From: Wolbachia endosymbiont of Cylisticus convexus
GTDB lineage: Bacteria; Pseudomonadota; Alphaproteobacteria; Rickettsiales; Anaplasmataceae
Length of the DNA stretch: 7,943 nucleotides
Direction of reading: 5' to 3'
NCBI RefSeq assembly: GCF_003344345.1
Contig: NZ_QPIP01000081.1
Coordinates: 1 to 7,943 of the forward strand
Part shown: piece after piece, positions 1-6,690 of the stretch
Layout of the letters: each line of letters opens with the position of its first letter
Numbering within the stretch: the first letter of the stretch is position 1
Position numbers and translations under genes: made by a program
The notes under the pieces: generated by a model
Seen by the model: the letters and a program-made list of their open reading frames with translations, nothing else
Told to the model about the DNA's origin: nothing
Database searches by the model: none

Positions 1-8
1 AAACAAGA

Positions 9-1096
9 CTTGATCTGACACTTTAGAAAAGTAAGTTATAAAATAATAAAAGAAAGGAGTGTTAGATATGAGTACAATACAAGCAAAAATACTAAAACCA
101 AAGTTAGGGTTATTAGAGCTAGCAAAACAATTAGGAAATGTATCTCAAGCGTATGGGCTACTCAAGAGATACGTTTTATCGATTCAAGGAATTATATGAA
201 AATGGAGGAGAAGAAGCACTGCATGAGATAAGTAAGAAAAAATCACTTATGGCAAACAGAGTTTCCGAAGACATAGAAAGAGCAGATCGCAACAGAATTT
301 CCAGCATATGGACAATAAAGAGCTGCAAATGAGCTGAGAAAAAGGGATTTCCGAAGGTGGTTGTATGGCTAAGAAACGATATTGAAACGTTCAAAAAAAG
401 ACTTAAAGCTCTTGAAGCGAAGGTTGCACAAGATGGCATAATTTTAACTGAAGAGCAACTTGCAGCTTTAGAGAAAGTGAAAGAACAAAGATGGTGAAAT
501 TGAAACACTGGTTACTTAGGTTCTCAAGACACTTATTATGTAGAAGGGTATAGGACCAGCAAACTTTTATTGATACCTATTCAAGGGTTGCTATGGCAAA
601 GCTTTATACAGACAAAACTGCAATTACTGCTGCAGATCTTCTTAATGATAGAGTCATACCATTCTTTGATGGACAAAAGTACCATTATCCCGCATTTTGA
701 CTGATAGGGGTACGGAATACTGTGGCAAACCAGAAAATCACGCTTATCAGCTATATTTAGGAATTGAAAACATTGATCATTCAAGAACTAACCCCACAAA
801 CTAATGGCATATGTGAGAGGTTTCATAGAACTATGCAAGATGAGTGTTACAATATTATCTTTAGAAAGAAAATCTACAGTTCTTTGGAAGATTTGCAGAT
901 AGATGTTGATCATTGGTTGCGTTCTTACAATGAGACAAGACCTCATTCAGGTAAATATTGCTATGGCAAAACACCGATGCAGACTTTTCTTGATAGCAAA
1001 CATATTGCTTTTCAGAAAAATATTAGTAACATTAAACAAGAGACTGATATTAGTTTTCAATTCTTCTGTCAGTTAATTCATGCCTGTCAGATTAAG
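9..1096 (+). mobile_element. Decayed IS481-type insertion sequence with candidate terminal inverted repeats
   Basis: The element is delimited by the transposase remnant and a candidate inverted repeat. CTTGATCTGACA at 9-20 matches the reverse complement of 1085-1096 (CTTAATCTGACA) at 11 of 12 positions. A second TGTCAG lies at 1068-1073, so the exact right end is uncertain. I could not find a convincing target-site duplication, and the left end is close to the window edge. The element cannot move by itself because its transposase is destroyed. Confidence 0.6.
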
Positions 1097-1162
1097 TTGT
1101 GTCTAGTACATATCACCAAAATTAACAATTCCAAATTCACTTTCTGCCCATTTACCAGTTGA
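70..1162 (+). pseudogene. IS481-family transposase, multiply frameshifted pseudogene
   Basis: Pieces in all three frames join into one DDE transposase with an N-terminal helix-turn-helix. In order they read [59 protein letters not shown], and TNGICERFHRTMQDE with RSYNETRPHSGK. The three catalytic acidic residues can be placed in FID, LTD and ICE. An AGAAAGGAGT ribosome binding site (51-60) precedes the ATG near 68-70. Frame changes fall near 145, 290, 350, 490, 512, 550, 690 and 785, and a CAA-to-TAA type nonsense codon lies at 316-318. The original C-terminus was probably ...NSSVS with its stop at 1074-1076; reading to 1162 looks like frameshifted run-on. The family is clear to me. The specific ISWpi name is not. 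Confidence 0.9.
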
Positions 1163-1303
1163 GGTGCTTATATTTCTTTTCATCATATATTCCATTTTTA
1201 GATCATAGATCTATTTATAATAGAAAGTTGAATTAGTAAAATAGCAGCTTTTTCTCCATTTATAGATTTATGGGTAATAGTAAGCCTTAGAAGTGGGGTT
1301 ACG
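1163..1303. other. Intergenic spacer between decayed IS481 and the minus-strand operon end
   Basis: No gene is visible here. A perfect short palindrome, TAGATC-ATA-GATCTA, lies at 1199-1213. On the plus strand it is followed by a weak T-rich stretch, too poor to call a terminator. A second imperfect hairpin (1278-1286 with 1298-1306) abuts the stop codon of the cyclo-ligase gene and could sit at the 3' end of that operon, but it has no U tract. Confidence 0.4.
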
Positions 1304-1855
1304 CTACTCCTTTCTATCTGCTTTCTTGGGCAATCCACTTTCAAATCTAACACACATCTCAGTGATTATAATATCCAATTTTTGATCATGTTGTTCTACA
1401 GGTAAATCTTTACAATATTGTTTCTCATAGGCTACACCTATAAATATTTTTCCAAGCGGCCGTAACTTTTTTATCATTGTATCATACCAACCACCGCCAA
1501 AACCTAATCTATTAAAATGATCATCAAAAGCAACAACAGGAGTAATGATTGTGTCGGGAATTACATCTTCATTTGTTTCGTTCCATCCCTCAAATCTTAG
1601 CAACTGATTTTTATCAGGAATTGCTACTTTATAACCTAAATAGAGCAAACGACACATCAAAGGGACAACATCTATTTCTCCATCCATTGGAATATAAACC
1701 GCAATTGTTTTACCTTTAACGTAACTTAAGTTCTGATTAAAGAGATTAATAAGGGAATTTGCCGCATAACTGGAATAACTTTCATCAATATCTTTTCTTA
1801 TAGTTCTATATTGCTCTCTTATTTCCTTTTTGTGCTGTTTAATATCTTTGAACAT
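1304..1855 (-). CDS. 5-formyltetrahydrofolate cyclo-ligase (5,10-methenyl-THF synthetase)
   Basis: This is the cytosolic folate enzyme that uses ATP to turn 5-formyl-THF (folinate) into 5,10-methenyl-THF (EC 6.3.3.2), returning a dead-end folate to one-carbon metabolism. At 183 aa it has the normal family length. Visible signatures are the basic N-terminal helix (KKEIREQYRTIRKDI, residues 9-23), the MDGEID strand around residues 57-62, the hallmark phosphate-binding motif FNRLGFGGGWYD (114-125) preceded by VVAFDD, and LPVEQHDQKLDIIITE (151-166). All the landmarks expected of an active enzyme are present. The ATG at 1853-1855 lies inside the 3' end of the upstream gene (17-nt overlap), implying co-transcription and translational coupling. 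Names used for this family include ygfA, fau and MTHFS; I leave the symbol empty because Wolbachia usage varies. Confidence 0.93.
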   Translation of the reverse strand: MFKDIKQHKKEIREQYRTIRKDIDESYSSYAANSLINLFNQNLSYVKGKTIAVYIPMDGEIDVVPLMCRLLYLGYKVAIPDKNQLLRFEGWNETNEDVIPDTIITPVVAFDDHFNRLGFGGGWYDTMIKKLRPLGKIFIGVAYEKQYCKDLPVEQHDQKLDIIITEMCVRFESGLPKKADRKE

Positions 1856-2459
1856 GATCTATCCATTTCGCAGTAAGTTTTTCTTGTAAACTATTTTGCT
1901 TCAAGCGCTCACTTAAAAAATCAAAGTCAATAAATTCCATATCCTGGTCTTGATTACTGCAGCTATAAACAAAACTCCTTTCTCCTGTTTTCGCATTTAT
2001 ATGTTGCTGCACACACTGAGCGCAGATTTCTTTCATCATACACTGCATAGGAGAATTAACTGATGATATTGCTATGTGGCCTGATTTCAGATATGGCTTT
2101 AAAATTGTTTTTCTAGCTTCATTCACAGCTTTCATCATTTTATCAGAACCAATAGTGATAATTTTATCTATGGCGTTCAAATTAATACCTAATCTTCCTT
2201 GTTGATAAGAGACTATTGCATCAACTATATTACCATGAAAGGATTTATCTTGATCTCTACTTGTTTCTATCAATCCTTCTTCACATGCCCAAACTACCGC
2301 ATTTGATGCACGCTCTATCAGTGCTCGTTTAAATACATCACTTAACTTCTTATAGCCAGCGAAATACAAAACCTTATTATTATTTTCAAGACACGCTTTC
2401 CCTATCGAAAATAATACTGCATTTCCAACTCCACCACCAATTAGCATTATATTCTTCAT
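1839..2459 (-). CDS. SudB/PyrK-like NAD(P)-binding iron-sulfur oxidoreductase subunit (short form)
   Basis: The 206-aa protein resembles the C-terminal half of ferredoxin-NADP reductase-like flavoprotein subunits such as PyrK, sulfide dehydrogenase SudB and GltD-fused relatives. Residues 4-20 (IMLIGGGVGNAVLFSIG) form a Rossmann nucleotide-binding loop. IGSDKMM (103-109) matches the second NAD-contacting strand. C140, C146, C149 and C167 (C-x5-C-x2-C-x17-C) correspond to the 2Fe-2S cysteines of PyrK-type proteins, followed by EFIDFDFLSERL, typical of the SudB tail. The N-terminal FAD-binding beta-barrel of these families is missing. An in-frame TAG lies four to six bases upstream of the ATG, so no N-terminal extension is encoded. 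It could be a native small subunit or a domain separated from a larger ancestral protein. The electron partner and substrate are unknown. It overlaps the cyclo-ligase gene downstream. Confidence 0.7.
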   Translation of the reverse strand: MKNIMLIGGGVGNAVLFSIGKACLENNNKVLYFAGYKKLSDVFKRALIERASNAVVWACEEGLIETSRDQDKSFHGNIVDAIVSYQQGRLGINLNAIDKIITIGSDKMMKAVNEARKTILKPYLKSGHIAISSVNSPMQCMMKEICAQCVQQHINAKTGERSFVYSCSNQDQDMEFIDFDFLSERLKQNSLQEKLTAKWIDHVQRY

Positions 2460-2530
2460 GTGCTATTTTAACTATATTTGTTCAAATTTTTTGAAATTTT
2501 ATAGAACAAAGTAATTTCCGCATACAAAGA

Positions 2531-2551
2531 CAGAGACAAGGACACTCTCTG
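2531..2551 (-). terminator. Possible weak terminator or processing hairpin after the surA-like gene
   Basis: The arms at 2531-2536 and 2546-2551 form a perfect 6-bp stem (CAGAGA/TCTCTG) with a 9-nt loop, immediately downstream of the SurA-like stop codon on the minus strand. The following TCTTTGT is only weakly U-rich. It may attenuate rather than end transcription into the two downstream genes. This is a structural inference only. Confidence 0.3.
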
Positions 2552-2558
2552 ACTTCAA

Positions 2559-3701
2559 CTAATGCCGGTAACTGACAGCTGAATTTTTACGCATATCATC
2601 TAATAACAAGTTGCTTTGTATCATAATTTTTTGTTGGTACATCTGCCGTTTAATTGCTTCTATATCCGCTACATTACTCTTGATATCACACAATATCATC
2701 AACTTTGCAGTGCCATTTTCTCTCAATTCTACTATCTCATTCACACTTGTTTTACTAAATAAAATCTGTAAATCAGGATTTAAATCTCGCATTTTTATTT
2801 CAAACTCTTTTGCGTTTGGCAGCTTAAAATTATCTGCCAATTTATCAAAATTTAAACAATTAACTTTTTGCTCCTTGAGATTATCCAATAAACTTTCTGA
2901 ACCTTCAACCACAATCTGTTTTAATTTTAAAGTGCTTTCCAGCAGCGTATAACTAAGCTGTACTTTATCTATGACTTTTATAACGGAGTAACCTCCGCTG
3001 AAACTAACCGGACCTGCTATATCGCCGGTTTCTAGTCTTTCTAAAACGCTCTTAAGTTTATCTTTGAGCTGACTTAAATTAACTGTTGCTTTACGTATCT
3101 TTATTGAAGATTCTGGGTTATTACTATTACGTAATTTTTTTACTAGATCTTCAGCTATACCATAAACGTCCTTGCCTTTTTGATCAGGAATTATAAACTC
3201 TTGGAACGTGATAAGATAATCCGGCTTTTCTGTTTGCCTTTTTACATCATCTACTTCTTTATCGCTTATATTAATAAATGGCACAATTCTTACTTCAATA
3301 ATTTTGCTCCGTAGTAACTCACATTTCATTTGTTTTCTTAAAATACTAAGATCTATATTATGCTTCTCTATGTATTGATCAACTTCATTAGCCTTAAGTT
3401 TAAAACTTTGGGTTAAAAATAACATGATAGCATTATCTAACTCCTCGTTGCTCAATTTTATATTCAGCCTCTGCGCTTCATTGACAATGATGATTTCGTC
3501 TATTAGCTGCCTCAGAATTTGAGGCTTTGCTTCTTTTTGATTAACACTCTGAGTGCCAAACAATGAATTTATAAAGTTGATGCGTTTTTCGATATCTAAA
3601 TTTGAAATTGCTTCACCATTTACATCTGCAACAATTTCAATCTCAGTTGCAAGCAACCTAAGTGACAACATTATTAATAGTAAAATTAATATTTTATGCA
3701 T
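2559..3701 (-). CDS. surA: SurA-like periplasmic chaperone / peptidyl-prolyl cis-trans isomerase
   Basis: This is a 380-aa exported folding factor of the SurA type, expected to bind unfolded outer-membrane proteins in the periplasm. Residues 1-19 (MHKILILLLIMLSLRLLAT) are a signal peptide with one basic residue and a long Leu/Ile core. Residues 22-75 (IVADVNGEAISNLDIEKRINFI, then QILRQLIDEIIIVNEAQRLNI) are a characteristic SurA N-terminal domain. Residues about 162-247 look like a single parvulin domain, from LITFQEFIIP to the typical GPVSFSGGYSVIKVIDK ending. E. coli SurA has 428 aa and two parvulin domains, so this is a shortened one-parvulin form; the C-terminal 130 residues show only a weak second-domain resemblance. 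No strong ribosome binding site precedes the ATG. It is the first gene of the minus-strand trio and has a 99-nt gap to the next gene. Confidence 0.82.
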   Translation of the reverse strand: MHKILILLLIMLSLRLLATEIEIVADVNGEAISNLDIEKRINFINSLFGTQSVNQKEAKPQILRQLIDEIIIVNEAQRLNIKLSNEELDNAIMLFLTQSFKLKANEVDQYIEKHNIDLSILRKQMKCELLRSKIIEVRIVPFINISDKEVDDVKRQTEKPDYLITFQEFIIPDQKGKDVYGIAEDLVKKLRNSNNPESSIKIRKATVNLSQLKDKLKSVLERLETGDIAGPVSFSGGYSVIKVIDKVQLSYTLLESTLKLKQIVVEGSESLLDNLKEQKVNCLNFDKLADNFKLPNAKEFEIKMRDLNPDLQILFSKTSVNEIVELRENGTAKLMILCDIKSNVADIEAIKRQMYQQKIMIQSNLLLDDMRKNSAVSYRH

Positions 3702-3730
3702 ATAAGGCTATTCAGCTAATAACTAATTCT

Positions 3731-3759
3731 ATAATAAATGCTGAGTGAATGCTAGCTAA
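3731..3759 (-). promoter_or_regulatory. Candidate sigma-70 promoter for the surA-like gene
   Basis: On the minus strand, TATTAT (3731-3736) is a good -10 element, with TTAGCT (3754-3759) 17 nt upstream as a poor -35. The predicted start is near 3724, about 23 nt before the ATG. The -35 matches consensus at only three positions and the region is AT-rich, so chance is a real possibility. Confidence 0.3.
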
Positions 3760-3920
3760 CTTTTTAATAGTTAAAGAAGGAAAGAAAATCACTGCAATAA
3801 ATACCTAAATAGTAGTATACGGAGCAAAGGGTACTAAAAAAAACTTCTTCTCACGACTGTTATGTAAAATAGGTAAAAGTAGCTATATTCCTTTTTTCTG
3901 ATAAATACAGGAAATAGGCT
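3760..3920. other. Intergenic DNA between the surA-like gene and an IS481 remnant
   Basis: No coding region is convincing here. A bulged hairpin CTAT-a-TTCC / GGAA-ATAG lies at about 3882-3917, just before the transposase remnant begins. The missing 5' half of the IS481 transposase is not recognisable in this stretch, so it was deleted rather than merely frameshifted. Confidence 0.4.
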
Positions 3921-4439
3921 TTTTTGGCTACAACTGAGGAGGGCAAATTACATTTATTTGTTGCTATTGATAGGACATCCAAATTTACCTATGTTGAATT
4001 ACATAACAGTGCTACAAAACCCATAGCTGCTAAGTTTTTACATAATTTGATTAGAATTTTACCGTATAAAATCCATACTGTTCTGACAGATAACGGCATA
4101 CAATTTACCAATCAGACTCGTCATAAGTATGCTTTCAAGCACATATTTGATAGAGTTTGTGAAGAAAATGATATTGAACATCGTCTAACAAAAGTTAGCC
4201 ATCCTTGGACAAATGGACAAGTTGAACGTATGAACAAAACACTAAAAAATGCCACTGTTAAGAAGTATTACTACCGATCTCATCAGCAACTCAAAGAGCA
4301 CCTTTATGATTTTGTTATAATTATGCTAAAAGACTAAAAACTCTCAAAGGCCTTACTCCTTATGAATTTATATGTTACCAGTGGACAAAATCCTCACCAT
4401 TACACTCTGGGACCATACATACATTTTTCAATTGAATAA
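3921..4439 (+). pseudogene. IS481-family transposase, 5'-truncated and frameshifted remnant
   Basis: This is the integrase-core half of a DDE transposase, different in sequence from the element at the left of the window. LATTEEGKLHLFVAIDRTSK carries the first catalytic Asp. TVLTDNGIQFTNQTRHKYAFKHIFDRVCEEN carries the second. SHPWTNGQVERMNKTLK carries the Glu. The N-terminal helix-turn-helix half is absent, and a stop codon (3915-3917) directly precedes the readable part. A frameshift near 4316-4320 moves the reading into NYAKRLKTLKGLTPYEFICYQWTK. A second lesion near 4390 moves it into NPHHYTLGPYIHFSIE, ending at 4437-4439. No functional protein is expected. Family assignment is confident; the IS name is not known to me. 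Confidence 0.9.
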
Positions 4440-4515
4440 AAATACAAAATTATGAACAAGAGTTGTAATGAGACTAAATTCAAAAAATTTTAAAAAACAT
4501 AGTTGATTTGTAGAG

Positions 4516-4848
4516 TTGTCAAATCTAGAACAAGGCAAAGATCCAGGAACAGAGGAGCTGGCGCTGAAAGCAAGATTTGAGGCAAGAATTGTGATTGATA
4601 GCACAATAGAAAATGCAGCTATTATTATCAGAACATTAGCAGCAGAAGTAGCAAGAGTAGTAAATAAAAATACTTGGAACGTGAAAAATGTTTCACCAGG
4701 AGAATTTATATCAGGAGGAGATGATTTTAGGCCGGAATTGGATGCGTATTTAGTATGGTTGGTTGAATGGGTTCACGAGCTGCATTTGGGAGAATCATTC
4801 TGGTTAGAGGAAAAAATTAAGCCACATACCATAAACGTGAAATGTTAG
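4516..4848 (+). CDS. Prophage WO tail-region protein of unknown function, probably 5'-truncated
   Basis: I do not recognise a domain. The reading frame gives 110 aa starting at a weak TTG (SNLEQGKDPGTEELALKARF...). It is soluble-looking and acidic overall, has a Trp-rich C-terminal third (VWLVEWVHELHLGESFWLEEKI), and shows no membrane segment. It ends 7 nt into the gpV gene, so it is the translationally coupled upstream partner in the baseplate operon. An in-frame TGA (4504-4506) lies just before the start, no ribosome binding site is visible, and the IS481 debris ends only about 75 nt upstream. The original start was probably lost when that element inserted or decayed. P2-like phages place tail completion genes in this position, but the sequence does not prove that role. 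Confidence 0.6.
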   Translation: MSNLEQGKDPGTEELALKARFEARIVIDSTIENAAIIIRTLAAEVARVVNKNTWNVKNVSPGEFISGGDDFRPELDAYLVWLVEWVHELHLGESFWLEEKIKPHTINVKC

Positions 4849-5306
4849 ACCATAATTTTGCGATTGCAGAGCTGAGTAGGAAGTTAGCGAACATTATGCG
4901 TATAGGTCTAGTTAAAGAAGTAGACTATGAAAAGGCAAGAGTGCGGGTAAAGGTAGGAGAATTTATAACCGATTGGCTTCCATGGGTAACGGCAAGAGCA
5001 GGAGAAGATAGAAGTTGGTTTGCGCCGAATATTGATGAGCAAGTAATAGTATTATCGCCATTTGGGGAATTATCTTTGGGGGTAGTATTACCAGCAATAT
5101 ATCAGGAAAAGTATCGTCATCCGGAAAGCAAAAAAGAAGTAAGTAGTGTAGTATTTAAAGATGGAACAAAGTTATCGTACGATAAGGAGAATCATCATCT
5201 TGAGATTGAAGTAGTAGATAAAATAACGTTGAAAGTTGGGGAATCAAGTATAAAAATGACAAAAAAGGGAATAAAACTTAAGGGCAGGAGAATAGATCTA
5301 AACTAG
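4842..5306 (+). CDS. Phage baseplate assembly protein V (gpV), prophage WO
   Basis: This 154-aa protein fits the P2-type gpV tail-spike/baseplate family: an N-terminal helical stretch (residues 1-20), then an OB-fold-like domain (RIGLVKEVDYEKARVRVKVGEFITDWLPWVTARAGEDRSWFAPNIDEQVIVLSPFGELSLGVVLPAIY). The C-terminal stretch (GTKLSYDKENHHLEIEV, ITLKVGESSIKMTKKGIKLKG) reads like the short beta-helix repeats that form the trimeric spike. gpV forms the membrane-piercing needle under the tail tube. The ATG at 4842 overlaps the preceding gene by 7 nt, and the PAAR gene follows after 3 nt. The length is normal and there are no breaks, so the gene is intact although the tail operon around it is not. 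Confidence 0.88.
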   Translation: MLDHNFAIAELSRKLANIMRIGLVKEVDYEKARVRVKVGEFITDWLPWVTARAGEDRSWFAPNIDEQVIVLSPFGELSLGVVLPAIYQEKYRHPESKKEVSSVVFKDGTKLSYDKENHHLEIEVVDKITLKVGESSIKMTKKGIKLKGRRIDLN

Positions 5307-5309
5307 TAT

Positions 5310-5564
5310 ATGGGTAAAGCAATCGTTTGTGTAGGAGATTATTGCAGTGGAATACCAGCCCATGTTTGTATGAGTGGAAGTAGCGATGTTTTTGAGAAAG
5401 GAAGATCTATGTGTCGAAAAGGAGATATCTTAACTCTAGGTGAGAAACTAACGCAAGGATCAAACAGCGTATTTGTGAACGGTATGGGAGTAACGAGAAC
5501 AGGAGACTTGGTATCGTGTGGTTTTAAAGCGATAAGTGGTAGTAGTAATGTTTTTTCAGGATAA
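5310..5564 (+). CDS. PAAR-motif spike-tip protein, prophage WO
   Basis: This 84-aa protein has the glycine- and cysteine-rich PAAR pattern (GKAIVCVGDYCSGIPAH near the start, KGDILTLGE, VNGMGVTRTGDLVSCG, SGSSNVFSG). PAAR proteins cap the gpV/VgrG spike with a small metal-binding cone; the Cys and His residues seen here (Cys7, Cys12, His18 and others) are plausible metal ligands. It follows gpV by 3 nt, as expected for a WO baseplate operon. Normally gpW and gpJ come next; here the operon stops and an unrelated nuclease pseudogene begins 38 nt later. Confidence 0.85.
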   Translation: MGKAIVCVGDYCSGIPAHVCMSGSSDVFEKGRSMCRKGDILTLGEKLTQGSNSVFVNGMGVTRTGDLVSCGFKAISGSSNVFSG

Positions 5565-5601
5565 AAATAAACCATCTGCTATACTTACCAAAAGTAAAGT
5601 T

Positions 5602-6624
5602 ATGAATATGGATATAACTACTAGCCTATTAGGAGACATTAGTAATTTAATAGATAGAGCAAAGAATCACTCTTTCTGTTCAATTCAACTCTACTCTAGT
5701 ATTGCTAAACTGGGAAATTGGCTCCAGAATTGATCAAGATATCCTAAAGCACAAACGTGCAGATTATGGGAAGCAAATCATCTCCCAACTTGCAAAAGAA
5801 CTTCAGATTAAATATGGGCGTGGGTTTGATAGAGCGTCATTATTTCGTATGGTGCAATTTTCTAAGTTCTTTCCTGATCAAGAAATTGTCGCGACACTGT
5901 CACAACAATTGAGTTGGTCACATTTTGTAGAAATTATTGCAATTTCTGATGAGCTGAAGCGTAATTATTATATAGAAATGTGTCGTATTGAAAGGTGGAG
6001 TGTTAGAGCACTACGTAGTAAAATCGATACTATGTTGTATAGCGCTAACAAAAAAACCTGAAGAGTTTATAAGAAGGAGTATAAAAAATTTACGTGAAGA
6101 AAATATGTTAGCAACAGAATTCATTTTTCATGACCCATACTTCCTTAGCTTCATGGAATTGCCATCAAGTTATAGTGAGACTGATCTAGAAAATACAATC
6201 TTGGATGAATTGACAAAATTTTTACAAGAGTTTGGGAGTGATTTTTGTTTTGTAACACGTCAAAAAAGGATGAGTACTAAAACAACTGACAGGTATTTGG
6301 ACCTGCTATTTTTTCACAGAGGATTAAAACGTCTTATAGCAATAGAACTAAAAATAGGTCGCTTTGAACCAGCTTATAAAGGACAGATGGAATGGTATTT
6401 AAATTGGTTAGATAAAAATGAACGAAAAGCAGGTGAAGAAAAACCGTTAGGGATTATTTTATGTGCTGATAAGGATCAAGAGGATATAGAATATCTTGAA
6501 CTCGAAGGCTCTAATATTCATGTTGCACAGACAGCTTCCTTCTAAAGAAATTCTTGAAAAGAAGTTGAGAAAGGCTATTTCTATAGCACGTGAAAAACAT
6601 GCAAGTATTAAGTCAGAGCCATGA
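5602..6624 (+). pseudogene. DUF1016 / YhcG-type PD-(D/E)XK nuclease, broken by three frameshifts
   Basis: Joined across frames this is a full-length DUF1016 protein. Segment one (from ATG 5602 or 5608) reads MDITTSLLGDISNLIDRAK. A one-base shift near 5670-5685 leads to NSTLVLLNWEIGSRIDQDI...YGKQIISQLAKELQIKYGRGF. That is the N-terminal DUF1016 domain, continuing to LRSKIDTMLY. At the A7 run 6050-6056 the frame shifts by +1 into KKPEEFIRRSIKNLREENM and the nuclease domain. There DLLFFH (Asp codon 6300-6302) and IELKIGRFEPAYKGQM (Glu codon 6345-6347) keep the D...ExK catalytic core. A last lesion near 6525-6534 precedes LPSKEILEKKLRKAISIAREKH, with the stop at 6622-6624. The family is widespread in mobile regions, and its biological role is poorly settled. 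It is broken here unless slippage at A7 rescues part of it. Confidence 0.85.
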
Positions 6625-6651
6625 AAAATATATGAGAGATACCGTCTTGCG

Positions 6652-6657
6652 AGTCAA
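6652..6657 (-). promoter_or_regulatory. -35 half of a junction promoter in the IS110 right end
   Basis: TTGACT on the minus strand matches the -35 consensus at five of six positions. It points out of the element and has no useful -10 in the inserted form. If the element is excised as a circle and its ends join at the CT core, the spacing to TATCTT in the left end becomes exactly 17 nt. This arrangement is known for IS621. Confidence 0.6.
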
Positions 6658-6690
6658 CAAAAAATTGCATCATAAAATCAAATGTTGATT

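Noticed and set aside
176..508. A 110-codon open frame on the minus strand
   Set aside because: It lies antisense to the IS481 transposase remnant, whose plus-strand reading is clearly recognisable; the minus-strand product has no recognisable features.
1199..1213. Perfect palindrome TAGATC-ATA-GATCTA as a terminator or operator
   Set aside because: The stem is only 6 bp and AT-rich, with no proper U tract and no gene positioned to use it; such palindromes are expected by chance in AT-rich DNA.
1278..1306. Hairpin at the end of the cyclo-ligase gene as a rho-independent terminator
   Set aside because: The stem is interrupted by a bulge and a mismatch and is not followed by a U run on the minus strand.
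2611..2952. A 113-codon plus-strand frame
   Set aside because: It is a shadow within the SurA-like gene on the opposite strand, hydrophobic only because of base composition.
3882..3917. Bulged hairpin before the second IS481 remnant as an IS end or riboswitch
   Set aside because: The 8-bp stem with a bulge and an 18-nt AT-rich loop has no match at the other side of the remnant and no gene to regulate.
5339..5575. A 78-codon minus-strand frame
   Set aside because: It is antisense to the well-supported PAAR gene and has no plausible start context.
6050..6058. AAAAAAACC as a programmed -1 frameshift site
   Set aside because: The downstream domain is in the +1 frame relative to the upstream one, so a -1 slip gives the wrong frame, and two further lesions exist in the same gene.
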